From NCBI RefSeq assembly GCF_000317085.1, contig NC_019702.1, positions 2,448,394-2,512,393 on the forward strand: 64,000 nt of DNA, read 5' to 3'. Below, piece after piece: positions 27,361-36,519 of this stretch (the first letter of the stretch is position 1; each line of letters begins with the position of its first letter). The stretch comes from Synechococcus sp. PCC 7502. GTDB taxonomy: Bacteria > Cyanobacteriota > Cyanobacteriia > Pseudanabaenales > Pseudanabaenaceae. The notes under the pieces are model-generated. The model saw nothing but the letters and a program-made list of their open reading frames with translations. It did not search any database and had not been told where the DNA came from. Position numbers and translations under genes: made by a program.

Positions 27361-27924
27361 CTATCCCAAGTTAATAGTATCCATGCTAATAGCTGTAAAA
27401 ATTGTCCAACCATCTACCAACAACAGAAAAAATGTAAATACTAAGAGGATCAAATACATCCAAGGTTGCGCCAAGGGTCTAACATCAGTGGTGTCAATCC
27501 CAGTTTTTGCCTGTACTGCAGCGACTAAACGACTAAACCCAGCCACCCGCATTGGTAATAAATAGCCTTTATCATCATTGCTCAAGAAGTAATAAACTAA
27601 GCCACCCTGTCCAGTTGTACGAGGTTTTAATGCCTTTACCTCTGACCATGTGATGCTCCATCCTTGCCACCATCCTATCACCCAACTAGGATAAATGACT
27701 TTAATACCCTGATCATCTAAAATTACCTGTTCGCTCAGCACTGCATATAAGGCAATTAAGCCAATAACCGCTCCTACAATTAAGAAAATTGGGGAAACAG
27801 GGGTAGATGTAACCTGAGCTAAAAATGGTAAAGGGATAGTCAGGGAGATATATAAACTGATTAAAGTAATCCTTACCAATGGGGAAATGCGGAATATTAA
27901 AGGATCAGAGGGGTTTGTGTGCAT
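27361..27924 (-). CDS. PH-like-domain membrane protein, conserved in cyanobacteria
   Basis: 187 aa. Three hydrophobic segments are visible: about 13-32, 41-60 and 155-180. Between them is a soluble beta-rich stretch VILDDQGIKVIYPSWVIGWWQGWSITWSEVKAL resembling bacterial PH/DUF304-type domains. Function unknown. It ends two bases before the sbcD start, so the two are probably one transcript. Confidence 0.65.
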   Translation of the reverse strand: MHTNPSDPLIFRISPLVRITLISLYISLTIPLPFLAQVTSTPVSPIFLIVGAVIGLIALYAVLSEQVILDDQGIKVIYPSWVIGWWQGWSITWSEVKALKPRTTGQGGLVYYFLSNDDKGYLLPMRVAGFSRLVAAVQAKTGIDTTDVRPLAQPWMYLILLVFTFFLLLVDGWTIFTAISMDTINLG

Positions 27925-28528
27925 GTGAGGGAACCCGTTAGATAGGTTAAAAGCCTGAAGTTTCTAATTTTAATTTAGAGCTTTTTAACGAAAAGTGGAA
28001 TAAGCATTATCCCTCCATTAGCAAGTCTTAGCGATCGCGTTAGCAACATATTATCCACCTGAGATTCGTAAGGTAATCTACACCATCAATGGCATTGAAT
28101 CCATGAATAGCAGTTTACCTAAGGTGCTTAAATCTCACCAAATTTTTCTACCGATGAAGCAGATGATCAATTTAGTTTATTTGGCGATCTGAAATATCTC
28201 TAACAAGTGGACGATGTCAATTAAGAAGATGATCATTTACAGCCTATTTTACAATCAAGGGAAGGGTCATACCTAAGTCACTGCAGAAAGCAGCAGGGAT
28301 AATTAAACTTAAGTTGAGGTATTAGTTCGGAAGGTCAAGCCTATAGTTCAAATCATCAAGCTCAGATGTTAAGTAATCGCTCTGTTGATCTCTAAATGGC
28401 AATCTTGATCAAATGATTGAGGGCAAAGTTTAAGCGATCGCACTTCGATCTCCACAAGTTCACTAATCGTAATTGCTCAACTCAGGTAAATTAACTCTTG
28501 CAAGGGTCAAAAAAGCTAACATAGGGAC
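27925..28528. other. 604-bp intergenic stretch containing an IS remnant and otherwise no gene
   Basis: Apart from the IS256-type fragment at about 28031-28255, the sequence holds two HIP1 sites and short AT-rich patches. No open frame with family features was found in the last 270 bases before the truncated AAA ATPase gene. It looks like a graveyard left by earlier IS traffic. Confidence 0.6.
28031..28255 (+). pseudogene. C-terminal remnant of an IS256-family (Mutator-type) transposase
   Basis: The plus-strand frame through 28049 reads YYPPEIRKVIYTINGIESMN, then SLPKVLKSHQ, MINLVYLAI, an in-frame TGA, and NISNKWTMSIKK. This follows the conserved IS256 C terminus YPPEIRxVIYTTNAIES...LYLAL.NISKKWTMPI. 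No start and no inverted repeats were found. The interruption by TGA and the loss of everything upstream show it is long dead. Confidence 0.8.
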
Positions 28529-28960
28529 ATGATTAAACGTATCCGAATCCAAAACTTTAAAAGTTTTCAAGATGCTGAATTAAACCTTAGTGAAATTTCG
28601 GTTTTGGTGGGGACAAATGCCTCTGGGAAAAGTAATATTCGGGATGCCTTTCGGTTTTTGCATGGGATCTCACGGGGTTATCAAATTGCTGAGATCATTG
28701 GTGAAAAATATGCGGATGGAGTCTTGCAATGGCGGGGGATTCGAGGTGGATTGCGAGAAATTATGTTTTATGGCTCTCAAAGCTTTGCGATCGAAGTTGA
28801 AATAGTTGCTCCTAATCCTGATCCCGATCTATCCGCTAATTGGAGTGAAGGTGAACTGTTAAATTTCACATATCGAATTGAGATCATTACCACTCCTGAA
28901 AATCCAACTCCACTTATCAAATCAGAATCACTTACTTGCGTTCATATAGAAAATCCTATA
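28529..28960 (+). pseudogene. AAA15-type (RecF-like) ATPase, truncated by IS5-type insertion
   Basis: The first 144 codons survive: MIKRIRIQNFKSFQDAELNL and the Walker A VGTNASGKSNIRDAF, typical of AAA15/OLD-like ATPases that often serve as defence or DNA-repair modules. An AGGGA ribosome-binding site precedes ATG 28529. After HIENP the frame runs into the IS element and stops at 28984. The 100 bases between the two following IS elements (29851-29950) hold at most a scrap of the rest, so Walker B and the C-terminal effector domain are lost. Confidence 0.85.
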
Positions 28961-29850
28961 GAGCCTGTTTCATATCTATTATGAGCAAGATTTATGATGC
29001 TTAGAAAATGCTAAATCCATACTCAAGTAGCCTAACAGATAAAGAATGGGAAATTATAGAACCATTGCTCCCAAAGAAAAAGCAAACTAGACCGCCAACT
29101 TGGACAAAAAGACAAATTTTAGACGGCATACTCTACCAACTTAAAAACGGTTGTAATTGGCGAGATATGCCCCGAGACTTACCACCATTCTCTACAGTGT
29201 ATCGATACTACAAGGAGTGGAAAGATACAGGTACATTTACTGCGATTATGGAAGCCTTGCATTCAACAGCCCGTGAACAGTCAAAAAAAATCAAAATGGA
29301 CAACTTTAATCATCATTGACTCACAAGCAGTGAAAAATACCTGTAATGCAAGTATAGAATCCAAGGGCTTCTGCTCCTACAAAGCAACTAACGGGATCAA
29401 AAGACATTTAGCCGTTGACATACTGGGATTTCCTTTCTTTACCTATTTAACAAGAGCAAATGTATCAGATGACCAAGGACTGATTGAGATGTTAACGTTT
29501 AACATTGATTACTTCAAATCGAAGCCAGATGACATTACGCTAACTACGATATTGCTGGATAGTGGTTATCATATCGAAAAATTGACGACTGATTTACAGA
29601 AGGTTTATCCTGAGATTATGACTAAGATTAGGTTTGAAATTTCTCCTAAGGTATCAAAGCAACAGAAGGCAGAAAAAGGTCTGTCTGGGTTTGTAGTTGT
29701 GCCGACAAGGTGGGTAATTGGGTTGAAAGATGCAAAATCTTAGTTAAGAACTTTGAGAGAACTCTCGTTAATGCTACAGCTAAACTCAATCTTTGCTTTA
29801 TTCGCTTGATGCTAAAAACAATTGCTACTCATGAGATATGAAACAGGCTC
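28961..29850 (+). mobile_element. IS5-family-like insertion sequence, copy B (890 bp)
   Basis: Same length, same 17-bp inverted repeats and same flanking TATA (28957-28960 and 29851-29854) as copy A. By eye about a dozen substitutions separate the two copies, so they are not a fresh duplication. It interrupts the AAA ATPase gene. Confidence 0.93.
29008..29841 (+). pseudogene. IS5-type transposase, copy B, with the same frame break
   Basis: ORF A at 29008-29319 and ORF B at 29273-29743, then the frame-shifted tail to 29841. Compared with copy A, the differences are mainly third-position changes; amino-acid changes include Thr to Ile in AVDIL and Leu to Ile after RWV. The deletion after PTRWV is identical to copy A. 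First two DDE acids present, catalytic glutamate region absent. Confidence 0.82.
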
Positions 29851-29950
29851 TATAGGATGCCATTAAGGATTTTTTACAAACTGGCAACTGCAATCTCGGC
29901 ATTTATAATTTTGTTTCCCATGTCTGGTTCTACCATTTTTTATCACTTAT

Positions 29951-31020
29951 AGGACTTACGCAAAAGAGGAAATGAGTTAAAAAGGAAGAATGATTTGAGG
30001 GAGAGCAATGTCAAAAAAGTTTACTACCCTAGATTATTGTCAGTATTTGCTAAGTAGTCAGATAAACTACACAATCACGAATTTAGCAGAACATATAGAA
30101 GGACATAGCCATGACAAGATCAACCGATATTTGGCATCCCAGAGATTAACACTGAGATTGCTATGGCAGAATGTGAAATCAACAATTGTGTCAGATGAAG
30201 CCGAGTATATGTACGTGCTGTTTGACGACACAGTATTAGATAAACGCCATGCCAAAAGACAATACAGTGGCAACGAACATGGAATTGTGCAAGGTATAGG
30301 GGTGGTCAACTGTGTGTATGTAAATGTCAAACGGCAAGAATTTTGGGTAGTAGACTATCGGGTTTATGACCCAAATGGTGATGGCAAGAGTAAATTAGAT
30401 CATGTGTCCGATATGCTTAAAGGGTTGATCAATATCAAACAATTACCATTTCAGACGGTGCTGATGGATAGTTGGTATGCCACACAACGGTTGATGGCAG
30501 AAATTGATAATATCGGTAAAATTTATTACTGTCCACTAAAATCGAACCGTCTGGTCGATGATTCTGGTGGAGTGGAAAAATATAAACGGATTGACCAATT
30601 GGATTGGTCTGAACAGGAACTGTTGCAGGGAAAATTGGTCAAAATCAATAAATTCCCCAAAGATAAGAAGGGGAACCTATTCTGGGTCACTGTTTCTCCA
30701 AGCAGGACAGAATTTGTCGTGACCAACGACTTAACTCAAGACTACACCCCTGAAGTACTAGCTATTTGCTCCATAAGGTGGAATATTGAGGAATTTCATC
30801 ATGAATTCAAACAATTGACTGGTGTTGAGGCTTGCCAATGCCGTAAGTCCAGAATTCAACGTAATCATATTGCTTGTGCCATGCTGGTGTGGAATCACCT
30901 CAAGCGTTTGGCTTTTCAAGCAGGTAAGACTATCTACCAAATCAAGTTTGGACTTTTATCTGATTACTTAAAATCTCAACTCATAAATCCTTCTATTCCT
31001 ATAACTCTTGCGTAAGTCCT
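29951..31020 (+). mobile_element. IS4/IS701-like insertion sequence with intact transposase (1070 bp)
   Basis: Inverted ends AGGACTTACGCAA / TTGCGTAAGTCCT, a terminus common among cyanobacterial ISs. The next bases also match partly (AAG versus GAG). I found no convincing target duplication (TTAT on the left, AAAT on the right), so flanking sequence may have been rearranged. It lies directly after the IS5-type copy B, in the debris of the AAA ATPase gene. Confidence 0.88.
30008..31015 (+). CDS. DDE transposase, IS4/IS701-like
   Basis: 335 aa, uninterrupted. Candidate catalytic acids are Asp73/Asp74 in LFDDTVLDKRHAKR, Asp154 in VLMDSWYAT and Glu261/Glu262 in IRWNIEEFHHEFKQLTGVEAC. The RNase H-like order D-D-E and the CSIRWNIE context fit the IS4 superfamily, probably the IS701 group; the exact group is uncertain. 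It fills the element almost end to end. This is the only transposase gene in the window that appears functional. Confidence 0.85.
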   Translation: MSKKFTTLDYCQYLLSSQINYTITNLAEHIEGHSHDKINRYLASQRLTLRLLWQNVKSTIVSDEAEYMYVLFDDTVLDKRHAKRQYSGNEHGIVQGIGVVNCVYVNVKRQEFWVVDYRVYDPNGDGKSKLDHVSDMLKGLINIKQLPFQTVLMDSWYATQRLMAEIDNIGKIYYCPLKSNRLVDDSGGVEKYKRIDQLDWSEQELLQGKLVKINKFPKDKKGNLFWVTVSPSRTEFVVTNDLTQDYTPEVLAICSIRWNIEEFHHEFKQLTGVEACQCRKSRIQRNHIACAMLVWNHLKRLAFQAGKTIYQIKFGLLSDYLKSQLINPSIPITLA

Positions 31021-31196
31021 AAATTTGTATTAGCCAATTTTTTGATCAAAGTTTAAGGTGAAGTTATTAAATTATTAATTAATGATTAATATTGTTTTCG
31101 CTACCACCAAACTTAAGATTCAGCCGAAAAGTTTGAGTTATAATACATTGTGTATATTTAACTACAAAATACTCATTCGCCTGCGAGGCTGACGTT

Positions 31197-31418
31197 ATGG
31201 TCGAATCTCTATATATGTCAATAGGTGCTATTTGTGAGGAAGCTAGGCATCTTGTCGAAAGTGGTTCTATTACCCGACAACAACCTATTCACTGTCTATG
31301 TAAGTATTTCCCAGATCGGGAATGGTGCATGGTAGAGCATGAATTAGAACTAAATCAATTTCTCCTGCGCGATCGCATTTCTGATTTGATGAGTAAAGAA
31401 GATTGGTCTAACGACTAA
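31197..31418 (+). CDS. DUF4327 family small protein
   Basis: 73 aa. It closely follows the cyanobacterial DUF4327 pattern: YSI..I.DEARHLVE.G...RQQPIY.LC.Y...REW..VE.ELE.N.FLLRD.ISDL is recalled, and YMSIGAICEEARHLVE, RQQPIHCLCKYFPDREW and LLRDRISDLMSKE are seen. Function unknown; soluble, cyanobacteria-restricted. A TATAAT hexamer at 31139-31144, 53 bases before the ATG, could be its -10 box; no good -35 is visible. Confidence 0.85.
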   Translation: MVESLYMSIGAICEEARHLVESGSITRQQPIHCLCKYFPDREWCMVEHELELNQFLLRDRISDLMSKEDWSND

Positions 31419-31632
31419 TTAATTTTTTATTTATCTTGTTTTGAATTAGCAATCCATAAGAAGATGATTAGTCATGTCCCTTTACAAACTAGCCTTTAAT
31501 AAACTTGGGTCTAACTGGGGACGAAACTAAAGCAGATTGCTATTTATTCTTTGTCTGAGCTTATTTGTCTGTTTATTATTTAATACTTGTTTAAGCGTAT
31601 TTATCTAAATTTTTTGGAGGAACTGTGCGGCT

Positions 31633-32556
31633 GTGGGAGCAAAATCACAAAAATCTAGCTTGAGTCTGATCGAGAGACTGAAACAGTTTGCCAGCCAATC
31701 TGCTAATATGCTGAATTTAGATGTAGAAATGGCAGTAAGCATGTCTCAACCAATCAAATCCGCAGTCATGATTATTGGCGGTGGTGAGGATAAAGTTCAA
31801 GACCGTAAGATTTTGCGGGCATTTGTCGAGAATTCTGGCGGTGCTTCAGCTAGGATCGCAATTATTCCCTCAGCCTCCCGTGAACCCGATATTATTGGGC
31901 GGATTTATCATCAAATCTTTACAGAACTTAGGGCTGAATTTGTCGAAGTCTTCGATATTCGAGAACGATTAGAGCAAACTCCCCAAGAAGTTGAGGCACA
32001 ACTTGATGGTATTACGGGTATTTTTATGACTGGTGGCGACCAGCTTCGGCTCTGTGCCTTAATTGCAGAAACTCCTTTGGCGATCGCCATTCGGGAAAGA
32101 ACTCAAAAAGGTAAGCTAGTGTTGGCGGGGACTAGTGCTGGGGCAGCGGTTATGGGCTATCACATGATTGCTGGTGGTGGCAGTGGTGACTCACCTAATA
32201 AAGAAATGGTAAGCATGAGTATTGGCTTAGGGATTATTCCTAGCATTATTGTTGACCAGCATTTCCATAATCGTAATCGTATGGCAAGGTTAATGACGGC
32301 GATCGCTGCCCATCCAGATCGTTTAGGTGTTGGTATTGATGAAGATACGGTGGCAATTTTTGAGCAGGACAATATTATGCGAGTTATGGGTCGAGGTACG
32401 GTGACAATTGTTGACCCCGCCGAAGTTTCCTATAGTAATCAACTTTGGGTCAGTGATACGGCACCGCTAACCATTCATAATTTGCGGGTACATATTCTCA
32501 GTGCAGGTAGTAAGTATAATTTGGCTAAGCGATCGCCTCTTAGTCCCACGATCTAG
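31633..32556 (+). CDS. cphB: Cyanophycinase
   Basis: Peptidase family S51 enzyme that cuts cyanophycin (multi-L-arginyl-poly-aspartate) into beta-Asp-Arg dipeptides. It has IIGGGEDKVQDRKIL, FMTGGDQLRLC, the nucleophile Ser168 in GTSAGAAVMG, VDQHFHNRNRM and GIDEDT for the remaining catalytic residues. GTG 31633 lies 12 bases after a GGAGG. However, the Synechocystis enzyme is about 271 aa and aligns from ATG 31741 (MSQPIKSAVMIIGGG), so the first 36 residues may be untranslated. Cyanophycin synthetase is not in the window. Confidence 0.92.
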   Translation: MGAKSQKSSLSLIERLKQFASQSANMLNLDVEMAVSMSQPIKSAVMIIGGGEDKVQDRKILRAFVENSGGASARIAIIPSASREPDIIGRIYHQIFTELRAEFVEVFDIRERLEQTPQEVEAQLDGITGIFMTGGDQLRLCALIAETPLAIAIRERTQKGKLVLAGTSAGAAVMGYHMIAGGGSGDSPNKEMVSMSIGLGIIPSIIVDQHFHNRNRMARLMTAIAAHPDRLGVGIDEDTVAIFEQDNIMRVMGRGTVTIVDPAEVSYSNQLWVSDTAPLTIHNLRVHILSAGSKYNLAKRSPLSPTI

Positions 32557-32589
32557 CCCGATGCTCTAAATAATCTATACAATCTATGT

Positions 32590-33816
32590 ATGGACATTTT
32601 AGAAAGTTTAAAGATGGCGGGTAAAACCCTCGTAGCTAATAAGTTACGCAGTGGGTTAACGATGCTGGGAATTATCATTGGTAACGCCTCGGTAATTGCG
32701 ATGGTTGGGGTGGGGCAGGGAGCGCAAAAATATGCTGCCGATCAATTTCAATCCCTAGGTACGGATATTATTTTTATTCTGCCCGGTACGGATAATGCCC
32801 GACGGAATACCATCACCCCTCCTAATCGTTTGGTTTTAGCTGATGCTGAGGCGATCGCCACCCAAGTGCCTTCTATAAAGGATGTTGCTCCCCAAGTTAA
32901 CGGCTCCGAGTTGGCAACCTATAAAAATCAAACTCAACGGGCAACCTTAATTGGTACGACACCTGAGTATAGTTCTGTCCGTAGTGCTGATGTGAGTAGA
33001 GGTAGATTTTTAACCAGTGATGATCTAAAGCGAAATGGGCGGGTTATTACCTTGGGGGCGGCGATCGCTAGAAATTTATTTGGGCAGACTGACCCAATCG
33101 GACAACAGATCAGAATTAAGGGTATCAGCTTTGAAGTAATTGGCATTATGGCGGAAAAAGGCGCATTTCTAGGCACAAATCAGGATGACAGTGTTTTCAT
33201 TCCTATTACGACCATGACTAGCCGCTTAGTGGGTAAAACCTCACCCTATGGCATTGGGATTAGCTTTATTAATGTTGCTGCTAAAAATAGTGATAGTGTT
33301 TCTACTGCCCAATTTCAGATTTCCAACCTGTTACGTTTGCGCCATCAAACCACGGATATAAACGCCGAGGATACCTTTACGATTCGTACCCAAAAAGATG
33401 CCCTAGAGATTGTGGATAAAATTTCAGGAGCATTGACGATTTTATTAGCAGCGACGGCAGGAATTTCTCTCTTAGTCGGTGGCATTGGCATTATGAATAT
33501 TATGCTGGTATCTGTTACCGAAAGAACCTCAGAGATTGGATTACGCAAGGCGATCGGTGCTTCTCAGTCAAGCATTTTAACCCAGTTTATGATTGAGGCT
33601 GTAATTTTATCCCTTGCAGGTGGTTTTATTGGTACGGGACTGGGAATTTCTGGGGTGTTATTGGTGGGGGCGGTGACTCCGTTAAAGGCGGGAGTTTCTG
33701 GAGTAGCTATTGTAATTGCAGTTAGTGTGTCGGGAGCGATCGGTTTGTTTTTTGGGGTATTTCCCGCCCGCCAAGCAGCAAAGCTAGACCCCATTGTGGC
33801 ATTACGCAGCACTTAA
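32590..33816 (+). CDS. MacB/FtsX-type ABC transporter permease
   Basis: 408 aa. Four membrane helices are seen: one at about 20-42 after the typical LRSGLTMLGIIIGNASVI start, and three at the C terminus (about 275-300, 325-350, 365-390). A long periplasmic MacB_PCD-type domain lies between them. SVTERTSEIGLRKAIGAS and FGVFPARQAAKLDPIVALR are the cytoplasmic coupling motifs of this family. The cognate ATPase and membrane-fusion genes are absent from the window. It starts 34 bases after cyanophycinase on the same strand and may be co-transcribed. Confidence 0.9.
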   Translation: MDILESLKMAGKTLVANKLRSGLTMLGIIIGNASVIAMVGVGQGAQKYAADQFQSLGTDIIFILPGTDNARRNTITPPNRLVLADAEAIATQVPSIKDVAPQVNGSELATYKNQTQRATLIGTTPEYSSVRSADVSRGRFLTSDDLKRNGRVITLGAAIARNLFGQTDPIGQQIRIKGISFEVIGIMAEKGAFLGTNQDDSVFIPITTMTSRLVGKTSPYGIGISFINVAAKNSDSVSTAQFQISNLLRLRHQTTDINAEDTFTIRTQKDALEIVDKISGALTILLAATAGISLLVGGIGIMNIMLVSVTERTSEIGLRKAIGASQSSILTQFMIEAVILSLAGGFIGTGLGISGVLLVGAVTPLKAGVSGVAIVIAVSVSGAIGLFFGVFPARQAAKLDPIVALRST

Positions 33817-33828
33817 AGTTGGGAGATT

Positions 33829-34773
33829 TTACTTACCTTTCCGTTGACTAAAAGTTGTATTGCGCTCCCAAAATACACCGTCAGAGAAACCTTGAACTTC
33901 AGGTTCAGTTACAGCAATTTCTAATCTTTTAGCCGCAAGTAAGCTATATTCTTCATCTAATTCAATTCCTAAACACTTTCTCCCCAATTTTTTCGCAACT
34001 ACTAAAGTTGTACCACTACCGAGGAAAGGGTCTAAAACAAAATCACCAGAATTAGTGCTGGCTAATAAAAGTTTAGCGATCAGTTTTTCGCTTTTTTGGG
34101 TGGGGTGATCGGTATTTTCTGGCATTGACCAAAACGGAATCGTAATATCAGTCCAGATATTAGAAGGATGGGTATCTCTAAAGTTTCCTACTTTTGTGGT
34201 TGTCCAATCTTTGGGGGTTCCGTCTCCATTGCGATAGGGAGCAAGAACTTTTCGCCGTAGCTTTACATCTTCTACATTAAAGGTGTAATTCTCTGACATC
34301 GTACAAAACCAAATATCTTCACTAGAATTTTTCCAATTAGATTTCGCTCCTCACCCTTTTTCCCGTTCCCAGGTAATGCGATTTTGGACAATAAAATGTG
34401 ATGCAGCAACGGTAAATATTGATGCTGAAGACAGCCAATCCCCACAAATATAGATAGAAGCAGTTGCCTTTAGTAAGGGCTTAAGTTTGCAGATGACTTG
34501 ATCTAGCCAAGATGTATATTCATCAACGGAACGTTTTGAGAATTTATAGCCATTGAACTTTTTACTAAGGTTATAGGGCGGATCAAGTATGAGCAGATCA
34601 ACAAAATTTTGAGGCAAAAATGCAGCTACTTGTAAACAATTACCTTGAATTATTCCCATAGGTGGAACTGTAAAAGGCTCTGAAGGTAAATCTCTAAGGA
34701 TTTGATCACCTAGCCTGCCTCTATCTTTTTCATCCAAGGTAAGCGTACGATTCATGCTGGCACGTTGCTTCAT
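33829..34773 (-). pseudogene. Beta-class DNA methyltransferase interrupted by one in-frame TGA
   Basis: One continuous frame of about 314 codons contains a single stop, TGA at 34353-34351, between WEREKG and GAKSNWKN. Homologues of this type have arginine at that place, so CGA to TGA is the simplest cause. Motif IV DPPYNL lies in the 5' half, and motif I FVLDPFLGSGTT plus HPTQKSEKL lie in the 3' half, giving the beta-class order. No restriction gene adjoins, so it was an orphan methyltransferase, possibly related to Synechocystis Sll0729 (uncertain). Either the gene is dead, or some full-length enzyme arises by read-through. Confidence 0.88.
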
Positions 34774-35028
34774 TGAGCTTGCATTGCTTTGTACTATTCG
34801 GAACAGTGGGCTGATGGATTTTAACCTTTTGGATGATGATTATAGCGGTTTGTTATAGTTGTGTGTTGTATTGCATGCTTGAACGTAACGCTTGAAACAA
34901 GGGCAGATTTACCAATAAAAATAAGTCCTGATGTAGCTAATAACTTAACTTATATGTATGATCTTAACTTTTATGCTTGGATACAGAAGCAGTTAAAGTT
35001 AACCTAATAATCTTGAAAAAATTTAATC

Positions 35029-35805
35029 GTGAAAAATTTACCTAAATTCTTAGCTTTAATCTTAGGAATTTCTTTCGGCATAGTTTTAAGCTTAATTAGT
35101 TCAGTTACTTGGGCACAGACTTCTGGAAAGCTTTTAGTTTCGGCAGCAGCAAGTTTACAGCCCGTTTTGCAGGAAATCCGCAGCATAGATTCCACAAAAA
35201 TAACCTATAACTTTGGTAGTTCAGGCGCATTACAGCAACAAATTGAGCAAGGCGCACCTATAGATGTGTTTATTTCTGCAGGGGTTAAGCAAATGGATAC
35301 CCTAGAATCAAAAGGTTTATTGTCATTTAAGGCAAATTTACTCACAAACCAATTAGTGTTAATTACTCCTAAAAGTAGTCCTATAAAGTTAACTAATTTC
35401 TTGCAATTACTAAATGCAAATATTAAAAGAATTGCCATAGGTGAGACTAGAAGTGTACCTGCAGGTCAGTATGCCAAAGAAGCTTTAGAGAATTTGGGGA
35501 TTTTTGAGCAATTACAATCAAAATTTGTCCTTGGAAATAATGTAAGGTTTGTGCTTACGGCGGTGGAATCGGGAGAAGTTGACGCTGGGATTATCTATAT
35601 TACTGATGCTAAAAGTTCTGATAAGGTATTGATCTCAGCGATCGCCGATCAAAAATTATACTCACCAATTATTTACCCTGTTGGCATTATTAAATCTAGT
35701 AAAAATCCTAGGGCAGCCAAGGGTTATGTGGAGTTTTTACAAACTAAAGCAGCAAGTTCTGTATTTGAAAAATATGGATTCGGAGTTATATCTGTTAAAT
35801 CATAG
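35029..35805 (+). CDS. modA: Molybdate ABC transporter substrate-binding protein
   Basis: 258 aa from GTG 35029. The signal peptide (about 1-29) ends in SSVTWAQT. The mature protein has VSAAASLQPVLQEI, NFGSSGALQQQIEQGAPIDVFISAG, the conserved ATRSVPAGQYAKEAL-like stretch (GETRSVPAGQYAK) and VESGEVDAGIIYITDA, all typical ModA ligand-binding loops. No modB or modC gene follows: the next gene downstream is an unrelated one on the opposite strand. The rest of the transporter must be encoded elsewhere. Confidence 0.93.
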   Translation: MKNLPKFLALILGISFGIVLSLISSVTWAQTSGKLLVSAAASLQPVLQEIRSIDSTKITYNFGSSGALQQQIEQGAPIDVFISAGVKQMDTLESKGLLSFKANLLTNQLVLITPKSSPIKLTNFLQLLNANIKRIAIGETRSVPAGQYAKEALENLGIFEQLQSKFVLGNNVRFVLTAVESGEVDAGIIYITDAKSSDKVLISAIADQKLYSPIIYPVGIIKSSKNPRAAKGYVEFLQTKAASSVFEKYGFGVISVKS

Positions 35806-35957
35806 AGTCTAAACCCTAGAGCATAAATCTGAAAACCCTAATTTATCCCTGATGAGCTTTCTGTTAGACATTTCGCCACTATGGATTTCCATTAAGGTAT
35901 CTGTTCTTGCATTTGAACCCAAAGTCAAATTAAATCCATGAAGCTATTTAATAATTT

Positions 35958-36212
35958 TTATCCGTATCTAAGTTTAAATCCCAAGATGATCAAGTTCAAA
36001 ATTAGCGTAATGAAGTTGGCAATTATAATAGGACTAGCATTTAGTAATAGTCCATAAATCAGCCAAAGACTAATACCAAGTACAAATGTTACTAACATTG
36101 GCAAAGAAAGGTCTTTAGTTGAGTGTGAGTGCCAAATCTTTAGAACCTGTGGTAGGAATGCTGAAGTGGTCAAAATGGCAGCAAGAAACCCGATAATATT
36201 TTCGGCATTCAT
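35958..36212 (-). CDS. SemiSWEET/PQ-loop sugar transporter-like protein
   Basis: 84 aa with three membrane helices, the size of bacterial SemiSWEETs, which dimerise into a six-helix sugar carrier. ENIIGFLAAILTTSAFLPQVLKIWHS contains the PQ-loop proline-glutamine pair, and LVTFVLGISLWLIYGLLL, with its Trp-Leu-Tyr-Gly stretch, and the Asn in helix 3 (ANFITLILNLIIL) are family features. It stands alone between modA and a remnant of an IS630-type element. Confidence 0.9.
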   Translation of the reverse strand: MNAENIIGFLAAILTTSAFLPQVLKIWHSHSTKDLSLPMLVTFVLGISLWLIYGLLLNASPIIIANFITLILNLIILGFKLRYG

Positions 36213-36316
36213 ATTTGTGGAGATTAAGATATCAGACTAGGTATGTCAAACTTGTATTTGTAGGAAAATAATTATTTTGAGTTTAATTGTATCTCTAGCC
36301 TGTATTTTGGCGATCG

Positions 36317-36475
36317 CTACACCACATAAGTTGGTACAGCCCGTTTAACCCCGTTCATCGAACCTTCGAGCATCTTAGTACAGACAATACCATCCATAGA
36401 CATTGCCCCAATAATTGTGTATTTTCTCCCTTTGCAAGAATCGGCACATACTGCCTGTGGTCAACGATTCCCCTA
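36317..36475 (-). pseudogene. Remnant of an IS630-family transposase
   Basis: The minus-strand frame ending at 36317 reads ADSCKGRKYTIIGAMSMDGI, then VCTKMLEGSMNGV, and stops. The IS630 core reads GKR.T.IGAIS..G......EGSMNG at this point, between its two catalytic aspartates. About 50 codons remain. The 300 bases between the SemiSWEET and hydrolase genes otherwise hold nothing recognisable, apart from a HIP1 site. Confidence 0.7.
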
Positions 36476-36519
36476 TTTGCTCCTCTACTTCTTCATAATA
36501 ATGCCACCTCTATTTGGTA

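Noticed and set aside
29851-29950. Frame DAIKDFLQTGNCNLGIYNFV as the continuation of the AAA ATPase
   Set aside because: It is out of frame with the 5' part after IS removal and too short to match any AAA15 motif with confidence.
35029-36212. Complete molybdate transporter operon
   Set aside because: modA is followed by an unrelated SemiSWEET gene on the other strand; no modB or modC is present.
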